Source of the DNA: Rhizobium sp. CC-YZS058
Lineage (GTDB): Bacteria; Pseudomonadota; Alphaproteobacteria; Rhizobiales; Rhizobiaceae
Assembly (NCBI RefSeq): GCF_034720595.1
Contig: NZ_JAYESJ010000003.1
Coordinates: 310,001-374,000 of the forward strand
Length of the DNA: 64,000 bases
Reading direction: 5' to 3'
Part shown: one piece after another, positions 1 to 13,845 of the stretch
How positions within the stretch are numbered: the first letter of the stretch is position 1
Layout: every line of letters begins with the position of its first letter
Program-made: the position numbers and the translations under genes
Notes under the pieces: model-generated
Database searches by the model: none
The model's input: the letters and a program-made list of their open reading frames with translations, nothing else
What the model was told of the DNA's origin: nothing

Positions 1-2791
1 CGAGCCAGCAGCTCGTCTCAGGCTCTGCGAGAGGTTCGGCATAGGTCGGCTTCCAGACCGGCTCGAAACCCCAATCGGCCATGTCGTCCTGCCGCTGAAG
101 CTTCGGCTCGGCGCGGGTTTCGGCCGGAGCCGCCCGTTCGATGAAGTAGCGCTTGTGCTGGAAGGCATAGGTGGGCAGGGACACGTGGCGCGCGCTCAGC
201 CCCGCCGCCGGATCGACATCGAGACCCACCGCCCAGAGACGGCCAAGGGCCGAGAGGAAGGAGAGATCGTCGGCGATCTCTTCGGCCGGGTGCGGCAGGC
301 TGTTGATGACCTGATTGGCGGCAATCCCCGCCTGGAGCTTGGCCATCGACGACAGGACACGACCCGGCCCGACTTCGAGATAGATGTGCTGGGGGTTTTG
401 CGCCAGCAGAGCCAGGCCGGCTGAAAACTGGACGGTCGACCGCAGGTGGCGCACCCAATAGAGCGGATCGCGCGCTTCGCTTTCCGTCAGCCAGGTCCCG
501 GTTACGTTGGAAAGAATCGGAATGGCTGGGGCGGACAAGGCAATCGTGCGCAGAAAGGCTTCGAACTCCGCCAGGATGCCGTCGAGCATGTGCGAATGCG
601 CGGCAATGTCGATCGGCACGCGGTTGCAGTCGATGTCGCGCGCGGCCAGCACTGCCTGGAAACGCGACAGCGCCTCGTCCGCGCCCGACACGACGCAAAG
701 CCCCGGCGCATTCACGGAGGCAAGGCTGAGATCGCCCGGCATCAGCGGCTGCAACGCATCCACTGGCATCGACACGGCCAGCATGCCGCCACGCGGCACG
801 GTTTCGAACAAGCGGCCGCGCAGGTGCACCAGGCGCACCATGTCCCGGAAACTCATGACCCCCGCAATGCAGGCGGCGGCGTTCTCGCCCATGGAATGGC
901 CGAGCAGGGCGCCCGGCTTCACGCCCTTCGACATCCACAACCGCGCGAGCGCCACCTCGAGAATGGCGATCGCCGGAAGCTGGATCGAGGGCGGTTGAAG
1001 GGCCGCGTCCGCTTCGGCGCGCGTCCCTTCCTTGAAGAGCCAGGCGCCGCGGATGCGCTGCGCCGTTTCGAGCGACAGATAGCCGAGGCCTTCTTCGACC
1101 CAGCCGCGGAATTCCGCCTGTGAGCGATGCAGCTCCCGCGCCATGCCGGCATATTGCGCGCCGCCGCCGGGCAGAAGGAAGACCACGGGCCCTGGCGTCG
1201 CGACCACATCGTGGATCACCAGCCGGCGCGGATCGGCCGCCCGCAGGGCGGCGATCGCATCCGCGCGATCGCGCGCGGCGAGAACGGCGCGACGATCGAA
1301 GGGCCGGCGCCGCTTGGCGAGCGTATAGGCTGCATCGTCGAGCCGAAGTTCGGGGTGGATCTCAAACGCGTCGGCGAGCCTCTGCGCGTTTGCGATCACC
1401 GCCTCGCGGCTGCGCCCGGACAGAGGCAGCAGGATCGCCTGATCCTCGCCGCTTTTTGCAACCGGGAGGGGCTCATACGCCTCGAGAATGGCATGCGCAT
1501 TCGTTCCGCCGACGCCGAGCGAATTGACGGCGGCGCGGCGGCGGCCGCTTGCCTGCGGCCAGGGCAGCAGCCGGTCGGCGACGCGGAAGGGGCCCTTGTC
1601 GAAGGGGATGGCCGGGTTCGGCTTTTCGAAGCCGAGCGTCGGCGGGATCTGGCCATGCTTGAGGGCCAGCACCGTCTTGATCAGGCTGACGACGCCGGCC
1701 GCCGTGTCCAGATGGCCGATATTGCTCTTGACCGACCCGACATAGCAGCGGCTGTTCGCCCCGCCCGACTGGCGGAACGCCTCGGTCAGCGCCTGGATTT
1801 CGATCGGGTCGCCCAGATAGGTGCCCGTGCCATGGCATTCGACATAGTGGATCGTATCGGCGGAGATGCCGGCCATGCCCATGGCCTCGATCGCCGCACT
1901 GGCCTGGCCCGTGACGCTCGGTGCCAGATAGCCGGACTTCTGACCGCCATCATTGTTGACGGCCGTGGCCTTGATGACCGCGTGGATCACGTCACCGTCG
2001 GCGACGGCATCGGCCAAGCGCTTGAGCACCACCACGCCGGCGCCGCTGCCGAAGATGGTGCCGGCGGCCCGATGGTCAAACGGCCGGCAATGGCCGTCGG
2101 GAGAAAGGATCTCGCCTTCCTGGGCAAGATAGCCGCGGCGGTGCGGCTGTTCAATGGTGACGCCGCCGGCCAGCGCCGCGTCACATTCGCCGTTGAGCAG
2201 GCTCTGGCAGGCCTGATGCACTGCGACGAGCGAGGTGGAGCAGGCAGTCTGGACGGTCACGCTCGGGCCGCGCAGGTCGAAGGCGAAGGAGACGCGCGTC
2301 GCCAGAAAATCCTTGTCGTTGCCGGTGTGGCGCAGCAGGAACATGCCGACATCGTCGACCAGTTGCTTCTGGCTGCAGAGATTGAAGTAGAAGTAGCTGC
2401 CCATGCCGCAGCCGGCAAAAACGCCGATCGGCCCGTCCTGCCTGTCCGCCACCAGACCGGCATCTTCCATCGCCGACCAGGCGCATTCCAGGAAGTGGCG
2501 ATGCTGCGGATCCATGATCGCGGCATCTTTCGGGCTCATGCCAAAGAAATCGGCGTCGAACATTTCCATGTCGGGCAGTTCGGCCGTGCGCGCAACATAG
2601 TTCGGCCGGTCGATCAGCTCCGCCGCCTCGCCACTCGCCTCGAGCTCCTCGCGCGAGAGGGTCCGGACGGACTCCACGCCCTCTTTGAGGTTGTGCCAAA
2701 ACGCATCCGGCGTCGACGCGCCGGGGACGCGCAGCGCCATGCCAACGATCGCAATATCACTGGGCGAGGCATCATCCATAGGACCGGCCAT
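1..2791 (-). CDS. type I polyketide synthase, KS-AT module (3' end beyond window)
   Basis: Modular PKS subunit that loads and condenses an extender unit on an assembly line. Read on the minus strand without a stop for 930 codons. The ketosynthase is at about residues 10-430, with the active-site motif TACSTS (Cys184), then ECHGTGT and KSNIGH carrying the two catalytic histidines, and GGTNAHAILE closing the domain. The acyltransferase follows at about 540-850, opening with PGGGAQYAGM, with the nucleophile in GHSMGE (Ser633). The usual HAFH or YASH specificity signature is replaced by AAHSHMLD, so the extender unit cannot be assigned. The last residues (FEPVW type) enter the post-AT linker; reductive and carrier domains would lie off the left edge. 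Start chosen at the second of two adjacent ATGs (2791), six bases after AGG; 2794 is possible. Divergent from the NRPS at 3052, which probably acts on the same chain. Confidence 0.93.
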   Translation of the reverse strand, partial: MAGPMDDASPSDIAIVGMALRVPGASTPDAFWHNLKEGVESVRTLSREELEASGEAAELIDRPNYVARTAELPDMEMFDADFFGMSPKDAAIMDPQHRHFLECAWSAMEDAGLVADRQDGPIGVFAGCGMGSYFYFNLCSQKQLVDDVGMFLLRHTGNDKDFLATRVSFAFDLRGPSVTVQTACSTSLVAVHQACQSLLNGECDAALAGGVTIEQPHRRGYLAQEGEILSPDGHCRPFDHRAAGTIFGSGAGVVVLKRLADAVADGDVIHAVIKATAVNNDGGQKSGYLAPSVTGQASAAIEAMGMAGISADTIHYVECHGTGTYLGDPIEIQALTEAFRQSGGANSRCYVGSVKSNIGHLDTAAGVVSLIKTVLALKHGQIPPTLGFEKPNPAIPFDKGPFRVADRLLPWPQASGRRRAAVNSLGVGGTNAHAILEAYEPLPVAKSGEDQAILLPLSGRSREAVIANAQRLADAFEIHPELRLDDAAYTLAKRRRPFDRRAVLAARDRADAIAALRAADPRRLVIHDVVATPGPVVFLLPGGGAQYAGMARELHRSQAEFRGWVEEGLGYLSLETAQRIRGAWLFKEGTRAEADAALQPPSIQLPAIAILEVALARLWMSKGVKPGALLGHSMGENAAACIAGVMSFRDMVRLVHLRGRLFETVPRGGMLAVSMPVDALQPLMPGDLSLASVNAPGLCVVSGADEALSRFQAVLAARDIDCNRVPIDIAAHSHMLDGILAEFEAFLRTIALSAPAIPILSNVTGTWLTESEARDPLYWVRHLRSTVQFSAGLALLAQNPQHIYLEVGPGRVLSSMAKLQAGIAANQVINSLPHPAEEIADDLSFLSALGRLWAVGLDVDPAAGLSARHVSLPTYAFQHKRYFIERAAPAETRAEPKLQRQDDMADWGFEPVWKPTYAEPLAEPETSCWL

Positions 2792-3051
2792 CATTCACCT
2801 ACGCAATTACAGAATTTACATCGAAAACAGGTAATTAAAGTTTTATATTAAAGCCGCTCTACGTCAGCTCTCAAGAAATTATTCTTTTTTTCATGGAGCG
2901 CAATCGAAAGGTTACACCGTTAGCCATTTTTCAAGGGAGCTGTGCTTTCCGCACCTCAAAATTGCGCCGTCATATTGACGTCCGGCGGGAAACCGTCATT
3001 CACTCCTGCAATATTCCATTCATTCTATCTCGGCATTCCGGGGGTTAAGTC
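2792..3051. promoter_or_regulatory. divergent PKS/NRPS intergenic region
   Basis: This 260-base gap separates the starts of the two biosynthetic genes and is clearly richer in A/T than its flanks, notably 2800-2890, with runs of T near 2880-2890. It must hold promoters for both arms. I could not recognise a convincing Irr, RirA or Fur operator by eye, so iron control is not claimed. The NRPS ribosome site is the run of G at about 3040-3045. Confidence 0.5.
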
Positions 3052-7669
<4,618 letters not shown>

Positions 7670-7689
<20 letters not shown>

Positions 7690-8413
7690 GGGCAGGTTCG
7701 GCGCGCAGGCGCTGCAGCGCCTTATGGCGGAGTCGTGCGATGCGCAGCCGGGGCCGGGAACGGCCCTGGCAATCCTTGCTGAGGTCGATCGTCCCGCTGA
7801 AGCCTGGACCGGGTTTTCGGCGTTCGAGTGCGAAGCCATGGCGCGCCTTCGCCGCCCGGATGATCGGGCTGCCTATGCCATGGCGCATGGGCTGCTGAGA
7901 CGCGCCGTCCTGCGCTTGATGGGAGAACCCGGAAAGGCGCTTACGCTCGCCTATGCGCCGGGCGGCCGACCTTTCCTGGCTGGATACGAGGCTCTGTCAG
8001 TCTCTCTGTCCCATGCCCGGTCGCACGTCGCGGTGGCAATCGGTTGGGATGTGGCGGTCGGGATCGATGTCGAGCCGCTGTCGGGAGGCGCGCCGGATGG
8101 CGGCGTGATGGAGGAGGCGCTGACCGCCAGGGAACGCGCGCTGGTCGACACAGCGGGGGCAGGGGAGGCGCAGGAGCGCTGTTTCCTGCGTCTCTGGACG
8201 GCGAAGGAGGCGATCCTGAAGGCCAATGGCCTCGGACTTCCCGCCGGCCTGCAGCAGGTGTGCTTGGCCGACGGCTATGATCGTCCGCGGATCACGCTGC
8301 CGGATGCGCTCGATTTGCAGGTCGCCCTCTTCGAGCCGGCCGGTGCTGTCTGTGTTTTGGCTGTTGAGAGAAATATCAAGCAGCTGATTGTCGAGCACCG
8401 ACCTGTTCCTTGA
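7670..8413 (+). CDS. Sfp-type 4'-phosphopantetheinyl transferase
   Basis: Transfers phosphopantetheine from CoA to the carrier-domain serines of the neighbouring NRPS and PKS. The family motifs are present: GIDVEPL (Mg/CoA-binding Asp and Glu) and FLRLWTAKEAILKANG (WxxKEA). Starting at GTG 7670 gives 247 residues, the normal Sfp size; ATG 7724 (229 residues) is an alternative. The GTG overlaps the last 20 bases of the NRPS, which implies translational coupling. The 3' end overlaps the convergent gene at 8376 by 38 bases. Assignment to this cluster is by position; whether it is the only PPTase of its kind in the genome cannot be seen. Confidence 0.92.
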
Positions 8414-9365
8414 GCCACCGGGCGTGCACGTCGCCGAGCTCCCTCAAGAAGACGATATGCTGGCGGAATTCGCGAATGATGAAGCGCTGCATCAGCTCGT
8501 CATAGATGTTCTTCTTCTGCGAGCGATGCTTGTAGGGCGCCAGATAGAGAGACACCGGGCCCTTGCGGCGCGGAAGGCTGTATTTTGACGTCCCGGTGCG
8601 ATGATCGACGAGCGGTGTGCCGTCATGCCAGAAATGGCGCGTGACGATGGCATTATAGCGCTTGCACGGTGGCGCCAGCAGGTAGGGGGCGTCGAAGGCG
8701 CGAAGGCCGAGATAGAACGTATCCTTGTCGCCCATGACATGGTCATACCAGAAGGTGCTGTGGTTGTTTAGCCATTGGGTCATGTAGAAGCTGCGCCAGT
8801 GACGGACCTTGTCCAGCGCGAAGATGCCTGTCTCGAATTCCGTATCGCCGCGATAGGCGATCCCGGTCAGGTCCCAGATGGTTCCCTCCTCCGTCATCTT
8901 GTAATGCTTGTTGTCCGGCCAGAAGAGTGCGCCGTGGCTTTCGTATTCCTTGGACTCGAGGATGAAGCTGAGATCACGAAGCGGGAAGCAATCTGCGTCG
9001 AGGAACAGGACGTGACGGAAGCGACTGCTCATCAACGCCGCCGGCTTGATCGGCCAGCCGCGCAATTCCTTGACCGGTCGGCCGGGGTAATAGGGTGTCA
9101 CGTCGTTGAGGGCGACATTCCACGGCTCGAAGGCCATGGCTGCCCAGTCGGGCATCTCGTCCGGTCCTGCGTACCAGATCTCGATCGGGAGAGTGACACC
9201 CTTGTCGCGCAGCAGACGAACGACTGTGTAGGCGCTCGGCACGAACGGTCCTCCGGCGCAGATCACGATGCCGGAGCCGGAATAGGGTGGAGCCGGAGGG
9301 ATATTGGCCGCCGCCGCCTCGAATGTGGCACGCGCGGTCGCGAGTGTGATGGTATCATCGCTCAT
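8376..9365 (-). CDS. putative glycosyltransferase, GT71/Mnn1-like (alpha-mannosyltransferase-type fold)
   Basis: A 329-residue soluble GT-A-type protein without signal peptide or membrane span. The segment GWPIKPAALMSSRFRHVLFL followed by DADCFPLRD is the nucleotide-sugar and metal-binding region (DxD) as found in Mnn1-type alpha-mannosyltransferases, and a GALFWPD stretch follows as in that family. The ATG at 9365 is chosen over an in-frame TTG at 9383 because GGAG lies eight bases upstream. The gene faces the PPTase and overlaps its 3' end. Donor and acceptor cannot be told from sequence; it could modify a cell-surface glycan with the genes at 9546-16181 or decorate the NRPS/PKS product. 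Confidence 0.7.
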   Translation of the reverse strand: MSDDTITLATARATFEAAAANIPPAPPYSGSGIVICAGGPFVPSAYTVVRLLRDKGVTLPIEIWYAGPDEMPDWAAMAFEPWNVALNDVTPYYPGRPVKELRGWPIKPAALMSSRFRHVLFLDADCFPLRDLSFILESKEYESHGALFWPDNKHYKMTEEGTIWDLTGIAYRGDTEFETGIFALDKVRHWRSFYMTQWLNNHSTFWYDHVMGDKDTFYLGLRAFDAPYLLAPPCKRYNAIVTRHFWHDGTPLVDHRTGTSKYSLPRRKGPVSLYLAPYKHRSQKKNIYDELMQRFIIREFRQHIVFLRELGDVHARWLKEQVGARQSAA

Positions 9366-9545
9366 TGAGCCAACTCCGAACAAGATTCACTCAAGCTGGC
9401 GGCTTCCGACAGGGAAAGCCGCGTCCACACCGGCCGACACGCTGGCACAGACACGTGATCGTTGACAACCAGATTCATGCTTGCGAACGCATGATGAATG
9501 GCCGTACTGTCAATATCTATTTCGATTATTTGATGTTTTGCTTTT

Positions 9546-12365
9546 ATGCTCGTCCGTTCAGTCGTGATCCGATCCTGCGCGGCCTGGTCCGCCCAAGGTG
9601 GGCCTGCGCTTCGCGTTGGTCTGGTTTTCTTATCGCTAATATTTTCCTATCTGTCCATCGTGCCGCGCCTCGCTGCCGCTGCGGACGGGCTGCGCGTCGA
9701 GGAGATCACCATTGCTGCGCCGGATATCCTGGCGGTCGAGCTGCGTGAGCCCGCCTACAGCCGCGGGCGCATCGTCACGCTGCCGACGCCGGTGTCCTCC
9801 CCCGCCGGAAGCTGGATCGACAGCGCACAGGGCTATGGCATGGTCATCGGGCCGAAGCGCGATCATCTGCGCCTCCCCGACACGCCGCCGTCGATCCGCC
9901 TCGACCGCGCTGCGGCCGATGACGCCTCCGCCTATGGCCCAATCGGCGGCCATAAGGTCATTGACGTCTTCCGGAAATCAGTTCCCTACGATTCGGGCTT
10001 CTACAGCGAAGGCGGTGCGTCGCGCACCGGGGCGAGCTTCAAGCACTATCTCTACCTCCAGCTCGACGGGCCGCTGGAGCCCGGCACCTATTCGATTGCC
10101 TGGCCGCGGCAGATGCTGCCGCCAGCCGCTTTCACCTACGACCCTGCCGCAACACGCGCCATCGCGCTGCGCACCACCCAGGTCGGCCATACGGCAGGCG
10201 ATGTCGCGAAGACCGCCTTCCTCAGCCTTTGGCTGCCCGGCGGCCCGGAGGACGGCGCGGTCGACTTTCGGCGCTATGGGCTCGATCGCTTCCGTGTGGT
10301 CGACGCGTCGGGCAAGGCTGTCTTCGAGGGTGCGATCACGCTGCGCAAGGGACCGAAGGATCCCGAGCCAGGCAATGGCGTTGCCGAGCCGCTCGGCGAC
10401 TATACCCATGTTCGCAGTCCGCGTGTTGCCGTTCGCGGTATCGAACAGACGGATCCGGTGCGCATTCTTGCGCCGGGCCACGGGTTCAAGGCGGGTGACC
10501 GGATCGCTCTCGAAGGGATTGGCGGCGATCAGGACGCCGGCGCCACCTTCGCGACCGTGGCCGACGCGACACCCGATGATTTTGCTCTGTCCGACGTGAA
10601 AGGGCCGATCGCAAGCGCCTTCGACGGCGAGGGCACGGCGACGCTGGCCTATTCCAGTGGTCGATCCGGCACCTATGTCTTCGAACTCGACTATTCGCGC
10701 TTCACGCCTGCTGCCTCCGGAATTTATCGAATCGCCATTCCGGGCCTCGGTGTTTCCGATCCGATCGCCATTTCTCCCGAGACCTGGTTCGACCTCGGGG
10801 CCTTGTCGCTGGCCGGGCTCTACAACCATCGCAGCGGGATCGCTCTCGATGGACGCTTCGGCTATACGCGGCCGGCAGCGTTTCGTCCGGGGCCGGGTCT
10901 GACGATCCACCAGAGCCGTCTGCCTCTCGCCTGGTCGCAGGAATTCGGCGGACCTCTCTCCCTCGAAAAAGGGGCAGAAGCCGGCTGGATCACTGAAGAG
11001 GCCGCGCCCGAGACCTACTGGGGCGGCTATATGGACGCCGGCGATTGGGACCGGCGGATCCAGCATGTCGAGATCGCCTCGCTGTTGCTGGATGTCTTCG
11101 AATGGATGCCGGAGGCGATGCGCGAGCGGCGCGTCAAGGTCCCGCAATCGTCCGAGGTGCTCGACGATCCGGCCTACAAGGCAGCCGGAGACCTGCCGGA
11201 TCTGATCAATGAGGCCCTCTGGCCCATGGACTTCTTTCGCCGGCTGCAGGCGCCCGATGGCAGCATTCACGGCGGCATCGAAAGCGCGAGCTTTCCTTTG
11301 CTTGGTGAGCCAAGCTATCTCGAGCATCAGGCCGTCTTCGCCTACGCGCCGGATGTGGTCTCGACCTTCAAATATGCCGCCGTCGCCGCCCGTCTTGCGC
11401 GTGTTCTGACCGAGATCGGCAAGACCGAGCTCGCCGATCTCTACGCAACAAGCGCGCGCGCCGCCTGGAAGGCCGGCGAGGCCGGCTTTGCCGATCCCGA
11501 CCGCTTCTACGCTGCGGCCATCGCGGCGGGGGAGGAAACCGGGCTTTTCGCCGAAACGCCGTGGGAAACGCTGAAGGAGACACTGCAGAAGAACGCCGGC
11601 GAATATCGCGCGACGGCAGCAGCGTCGCTCTTCCGGCTGACCGGGGAGGCAGAGTTCAAGACGGTGTTCGAAACGGCGGTCTCCGGCGGCTTGTCGATCT
11701 ACGCCCACACGGCGGATGGTGCCTGGGACTATCTCTCTAGCCCCGGTGGCGATCTGACGCTGCAGGGGCGGCTGCGTCAGCAGTTCCTGGACGAAGCGCG
11801 CATGGTCAGCAAGGCGCAGGACGCACTGGCCTATCCAAGCATGAAGCATCCCGGCGCGCCCGCCGGCTGGGGTCAAGGCACGGCGCCCGATTACAATATG
11901 GTGCAGCTCTTCATGCGAGCCTATCGGCTGCAGCCGGACGATCAGCTCCTGCGCATCATGGAACAGACCTCCGCCGTCATCCTCGGCGCGAATCAGGTGG
12001 GCCTCAGCTTCACCACCGGCGCAGGAACCCGCCAGATCCTGCATCCCCTGCAAGAGGATCACCGCGCCATGGGCGTGGCGGCGCCGCGCGGCATCACGGT
12101 CTATGGGTTCGGCCCCCAGAGCCAGGCCGCCTATGGCTGGGTCTTCGGCCCCCCATGGTCGCCTCTGCCGGAATCGGGCACGGACGAGGACGCCGCGGCC
12201 CGCCGCATCTTCCCGCCGCGCTTCTCCATGCCCTATCTCGAATTTCTCATCGAGCATCCCGGCGTCATCATGCAGCAGGAATATACCGTCCAGCAGCCGA
12301 TCGCCACGACGGCCGCCCTGTGGTTCTTCCTCGCCATCGCCGAATCGAATCGCACGCCGCGGTAA
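9546..12365 (+). CDS. secreted glycoside hydrolase family 9 (endoglucanase-like)
   Basis: A 939-residue protein with an N-terminal export signal (hydrophobic stretch in RVGLVFLSLIFSYL, likely cleavage after LAAA near residue 46). About 400 residues of beta-rich N-terminal region follow, including a cellulase-N/immunoglobulin-like part just before the catalytic domain. The GH9 catalytic core begins near residue 430; GGYMDAGDWDRR carries the catalytic aspartates (Asp497, Asp500), and Glu912 near the C terminus (MQQEYTV) is placed where GH9 enzymes have the general acid. GH9 enzymes hydrolyse beta-1,4-glucans or related beta-glycans by inversion. The neighbours are glycosyltransferases, so the substrate may be a self-made polysaccharide rather than plant cellulose. 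The start is uncertain because the n-region before the hydrophobic core is long. Confidence 0.82.
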   Translation: MLVRSVVIRSCAAWSAQGGPALRVGLVFLSLIFSYLSIVPRLAAAADGLRVEEITIAAPDILAVELREPAYSRGRIVTLPTPVSSPAGSWIDSAQGYGMVIGPKRDHLRLPDTPPSIRLDRAAADDASAYGPIGGHKVIDVFRKSVPYDSGFYSEGGASRTGASFKHYLYLQLDGPLEPGTYSIAWPRQMLPPAAFTYDPAATRAIALRTTQVGHTAGDVAKTAFLSLWLPGGPEDGAVDFRRYGLDRFRVVDASGKAVFEGAITLRKGPKDPEPGNGVAEPLGDYTHVRSPRVAVRGIEQTDPVRILAPGHGFKAGDRIALEGIGGDQDAGATFATVADATPDDFALSDVKGPIASAFDGEGTATLAYSSGRSGTYVFELDYSRFTPAASGIYRIAIPGLGVSDPIAISPETWFDLGALSLAGLYNHRSGIALDGRFGYTRPAAFRPGPGLTIHQSRLPLAWSQEFGGPLSLEKGAEAGWITEEAAPETYWGGYMDAGDWDRRIQHVEIASLLLDVFEWMPEAMRERRVKVPQSSEVLDDPAYKAAGDLPDLINEALWPMDFFRRLQAPDGSIHGGIESASFPLLGEPSYLEHQAVFAYAPDVVSTFKYAAVAARLARVLTEIGKTELADLYATSARAAWKAGEAGFADPDRFYAAAIAAGEETGLFAETPWETLKETLQKNAGEYRATAAASLFRLTGEAEFKTVFETAVSGGLSIYAHTADGAWDYLSSPGGDLTLQGRLRQQFLDEARMVSKAQDALAYPSMKHPGAPAGWGQGTAPDYNMVQLFMRAYRLQPDDQLLRIMEQTSAVILGANQVGLSFTTGAGTRQILHPLQEDHRAMGVAAPRGITVYGFGPQSQAAYGWVFGPPWSPLPESGTDEDAAARRIFPPRFSMPYLEFLIEHPGVIMQQEYTVQQPIATTAALWFFLAIAESNRTPR

Positions 12366-12495
12366 AAATCAGTCTCATCGCGCGACGACTGAATCATGTC
12401 AGCGTGTCGGTCGACCGGGTGAGCGATGGCGACGCGCTCGGCCGCAGCGAGGTCGAACCTCCTGTTGCCCTACCGTGCCTGATCGAGCCGTTGTG

Positions 12496-13839
12496 TCAGA
12501 ATGCGAAGCTTGGCTTCGACGCGCGTTTCAGGGTCCAATTGTAGATCGCGAGGATCTGCTGTGCCTTGGCGTCCCAGGTAAAGGTGCTGGCGATTCGCGC
12601 GATTGCCCCGCGGCTCAGATGCTCGAGGCGGGTCGGCTCTGCAAGAAGCCCGGCGAGCGCAGCCTCGAAGCCGTCGACGAGGCTTTGCCGGTCGGTAAAG
12701 GGAACCGCGATGCCGGATTGCGGATCGATCAGCTCCGCCGGCCCCCCGTAACGCGCCACCACCGGCACCATGCCGAGCGCCATGGCCTCCAGCACCACCC
12801 CGCCGCCGAACTCGCGAATGCTGGGCAAGGCGAGGCAGTGACATCCGGCGAGCCGGGCCGCCAGCGCGTCATGCTGCACCCAGCCCGCGAAGGTGACATG
12901 GGCAGCGAGCCCGCGCGCCGCCACCAGCGCCTCCAGCTCCTCGCGCTGTGGACCATCGCCGATGATGAGGATCTCGACCTGCCGGTTTCGGCAAAACGCC
13001 TCGGCCGCCTCGATCAAGATATCAGCGCCCTTATAGGGCACCAACCGCCCGACAAAGGCGAGGCGCAGCGGCCCGCTGTCCAGAGGCCGCACGCGCGGCT
13101 GAAACCGGGCGGGATCGACCCCGTTCTCGGGAATGAGATAGGCACGATCAGCCAGAGTGGTCGGAAGTTCCGACAGGGTGTGGCAGGAGCCGGCGATGAT
13201 CGCCGCCGCATCGTGGCGCGTCGCCTTGTAGGCCGGCATCAGCTGATAGGCCTTGCGCAGCGGTGCGAGCCATTCGCGCTCCTTGCGGCGCACGCCGTCA
13301 AATGCTTTCGGCCAGGGAAGGCCGCCGTTCAGCGGCCCGATCACGAAGGGAATGCCGAGACGGCGAAGCTTGCGGGCCAGCAGGCTCTGGCTTGTCGGGC
13401 TGAGCGGGGTGATTCGATGGACAAGATCGAACTCGCCGGCAGACAGCCGGCCGCGGAATTGACGCCACACCGCCTGCTCGAAGCTGTAATAGGCGAGCGC
13501 CTCCATGGCTGTGACGATCGTCCAGCCCTTTCCGCTTCCGCCGCGCAGGACATCGGCCAGCCGGTTCGTGCGCCGCGCCACATGTTCGTTGTCGATCGCG
13601 ACGAAATCGGTGCCTTCAACGAGACCCTGCCGCAGAAAGGCGTCACGGTTGCGCACCTGCGTCACGATGAGAACATCCGCATGGCGTCGAAGCGCAGTCG
13701 ACAGGCTCCAGCCGATCAGCGGGACGCTGGTCCATTCCGGATTGGCCGCCTCCGCGATGACGAGGACGCGCGGTTTGGCGCGGTCGGCAGCGCCGTTGTC
13801 GCCATGGTTGCGTTTCGCACCGTCCCTTATCGCGTGCAT
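12496..13839 (-). CDS. glycosyltransferase family 4
   Basis: A 447-residue GT-B enzyme. The N-terminal acceptor domain starts at PRVLVIAEAANPEW; the C-terminal donor domain shows AFVGRLVPYKGADILIEA and a GT4-type Glu-x7-Glu region (EFGGGVVLEAMALGMVPV), which binds the nucleotide sugar and retains anomeric configuration in this family. No membrane segment is evident. It lies six bases downstream of the WecG-family gene and is probably cotranscribed with it, the pair adding successive sugars to one lipid-linked glycan. Sugar specificity is unknown. It converges on the GH9 gene, leaving 130 bases without clear features. Confidence 0.85.
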   Translation of the reverse strand: MHAIRDGAKRNHGDNGAADRAKPRVLVIAEAANPEWTSVPLIGWSLSTALRRHADVLIVTQVRNRDAFLRQGLVEGTDFVAIDNEHVARRTNRLADVLRGGSGKGWTIVTAMEALAYYSFEQAVWRQFRGRLSAGEFDLVHRITPLSPTSQSLLARKLRRLGIPFVIGPLNGGLPWPKAFDGVRRKEREWLAPLRKAYQLMPAYKATRHDAAAIIAGSCHTLSELPTTLADRAYLIPENGVDPARFQPRVRPLDSGPLRLAFVGRLVPYKGADILIEAAEAFCRNRQVEILIIGDGPQREELEALVAARGLAAHVTFAGWVQHDALAARLAGCHCLALPSIREFGGGVVLEAMALGMVPVVARYGGPAELIDPQSGIAVPFTDRQSLVDGFEAALAGLLAEPTRLEHLSRGAIARIASTFTWDAKAQQILAIYNWTLKRASKPSFAF

Positions 13840-13845
13840 CGGCGG

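Noticed and set aside
1127..2851. Plus-strand open frame of 574 codons over the PKS
   Set aside because: Antisense of the KS and AT domains, whose active-site motifs read cleanly on the minus strand.
2792..3051. Iron-responsive (Irr/RirA/Fur) operator in the NRPS/PKS gap, expected if the product were a siderophore
   Set aside because: I found no sequence close enough to known consensus sites by eye; the siderophore idea rests only on family similarity and is not claimed.
9978..12257. 759-codon minus-strand frame over the GH9 gene
   Set aside because: Antisense shadow in high-GC DNA; no domain signature and no ribosome site, while the plus frame has the GH9 motifs.
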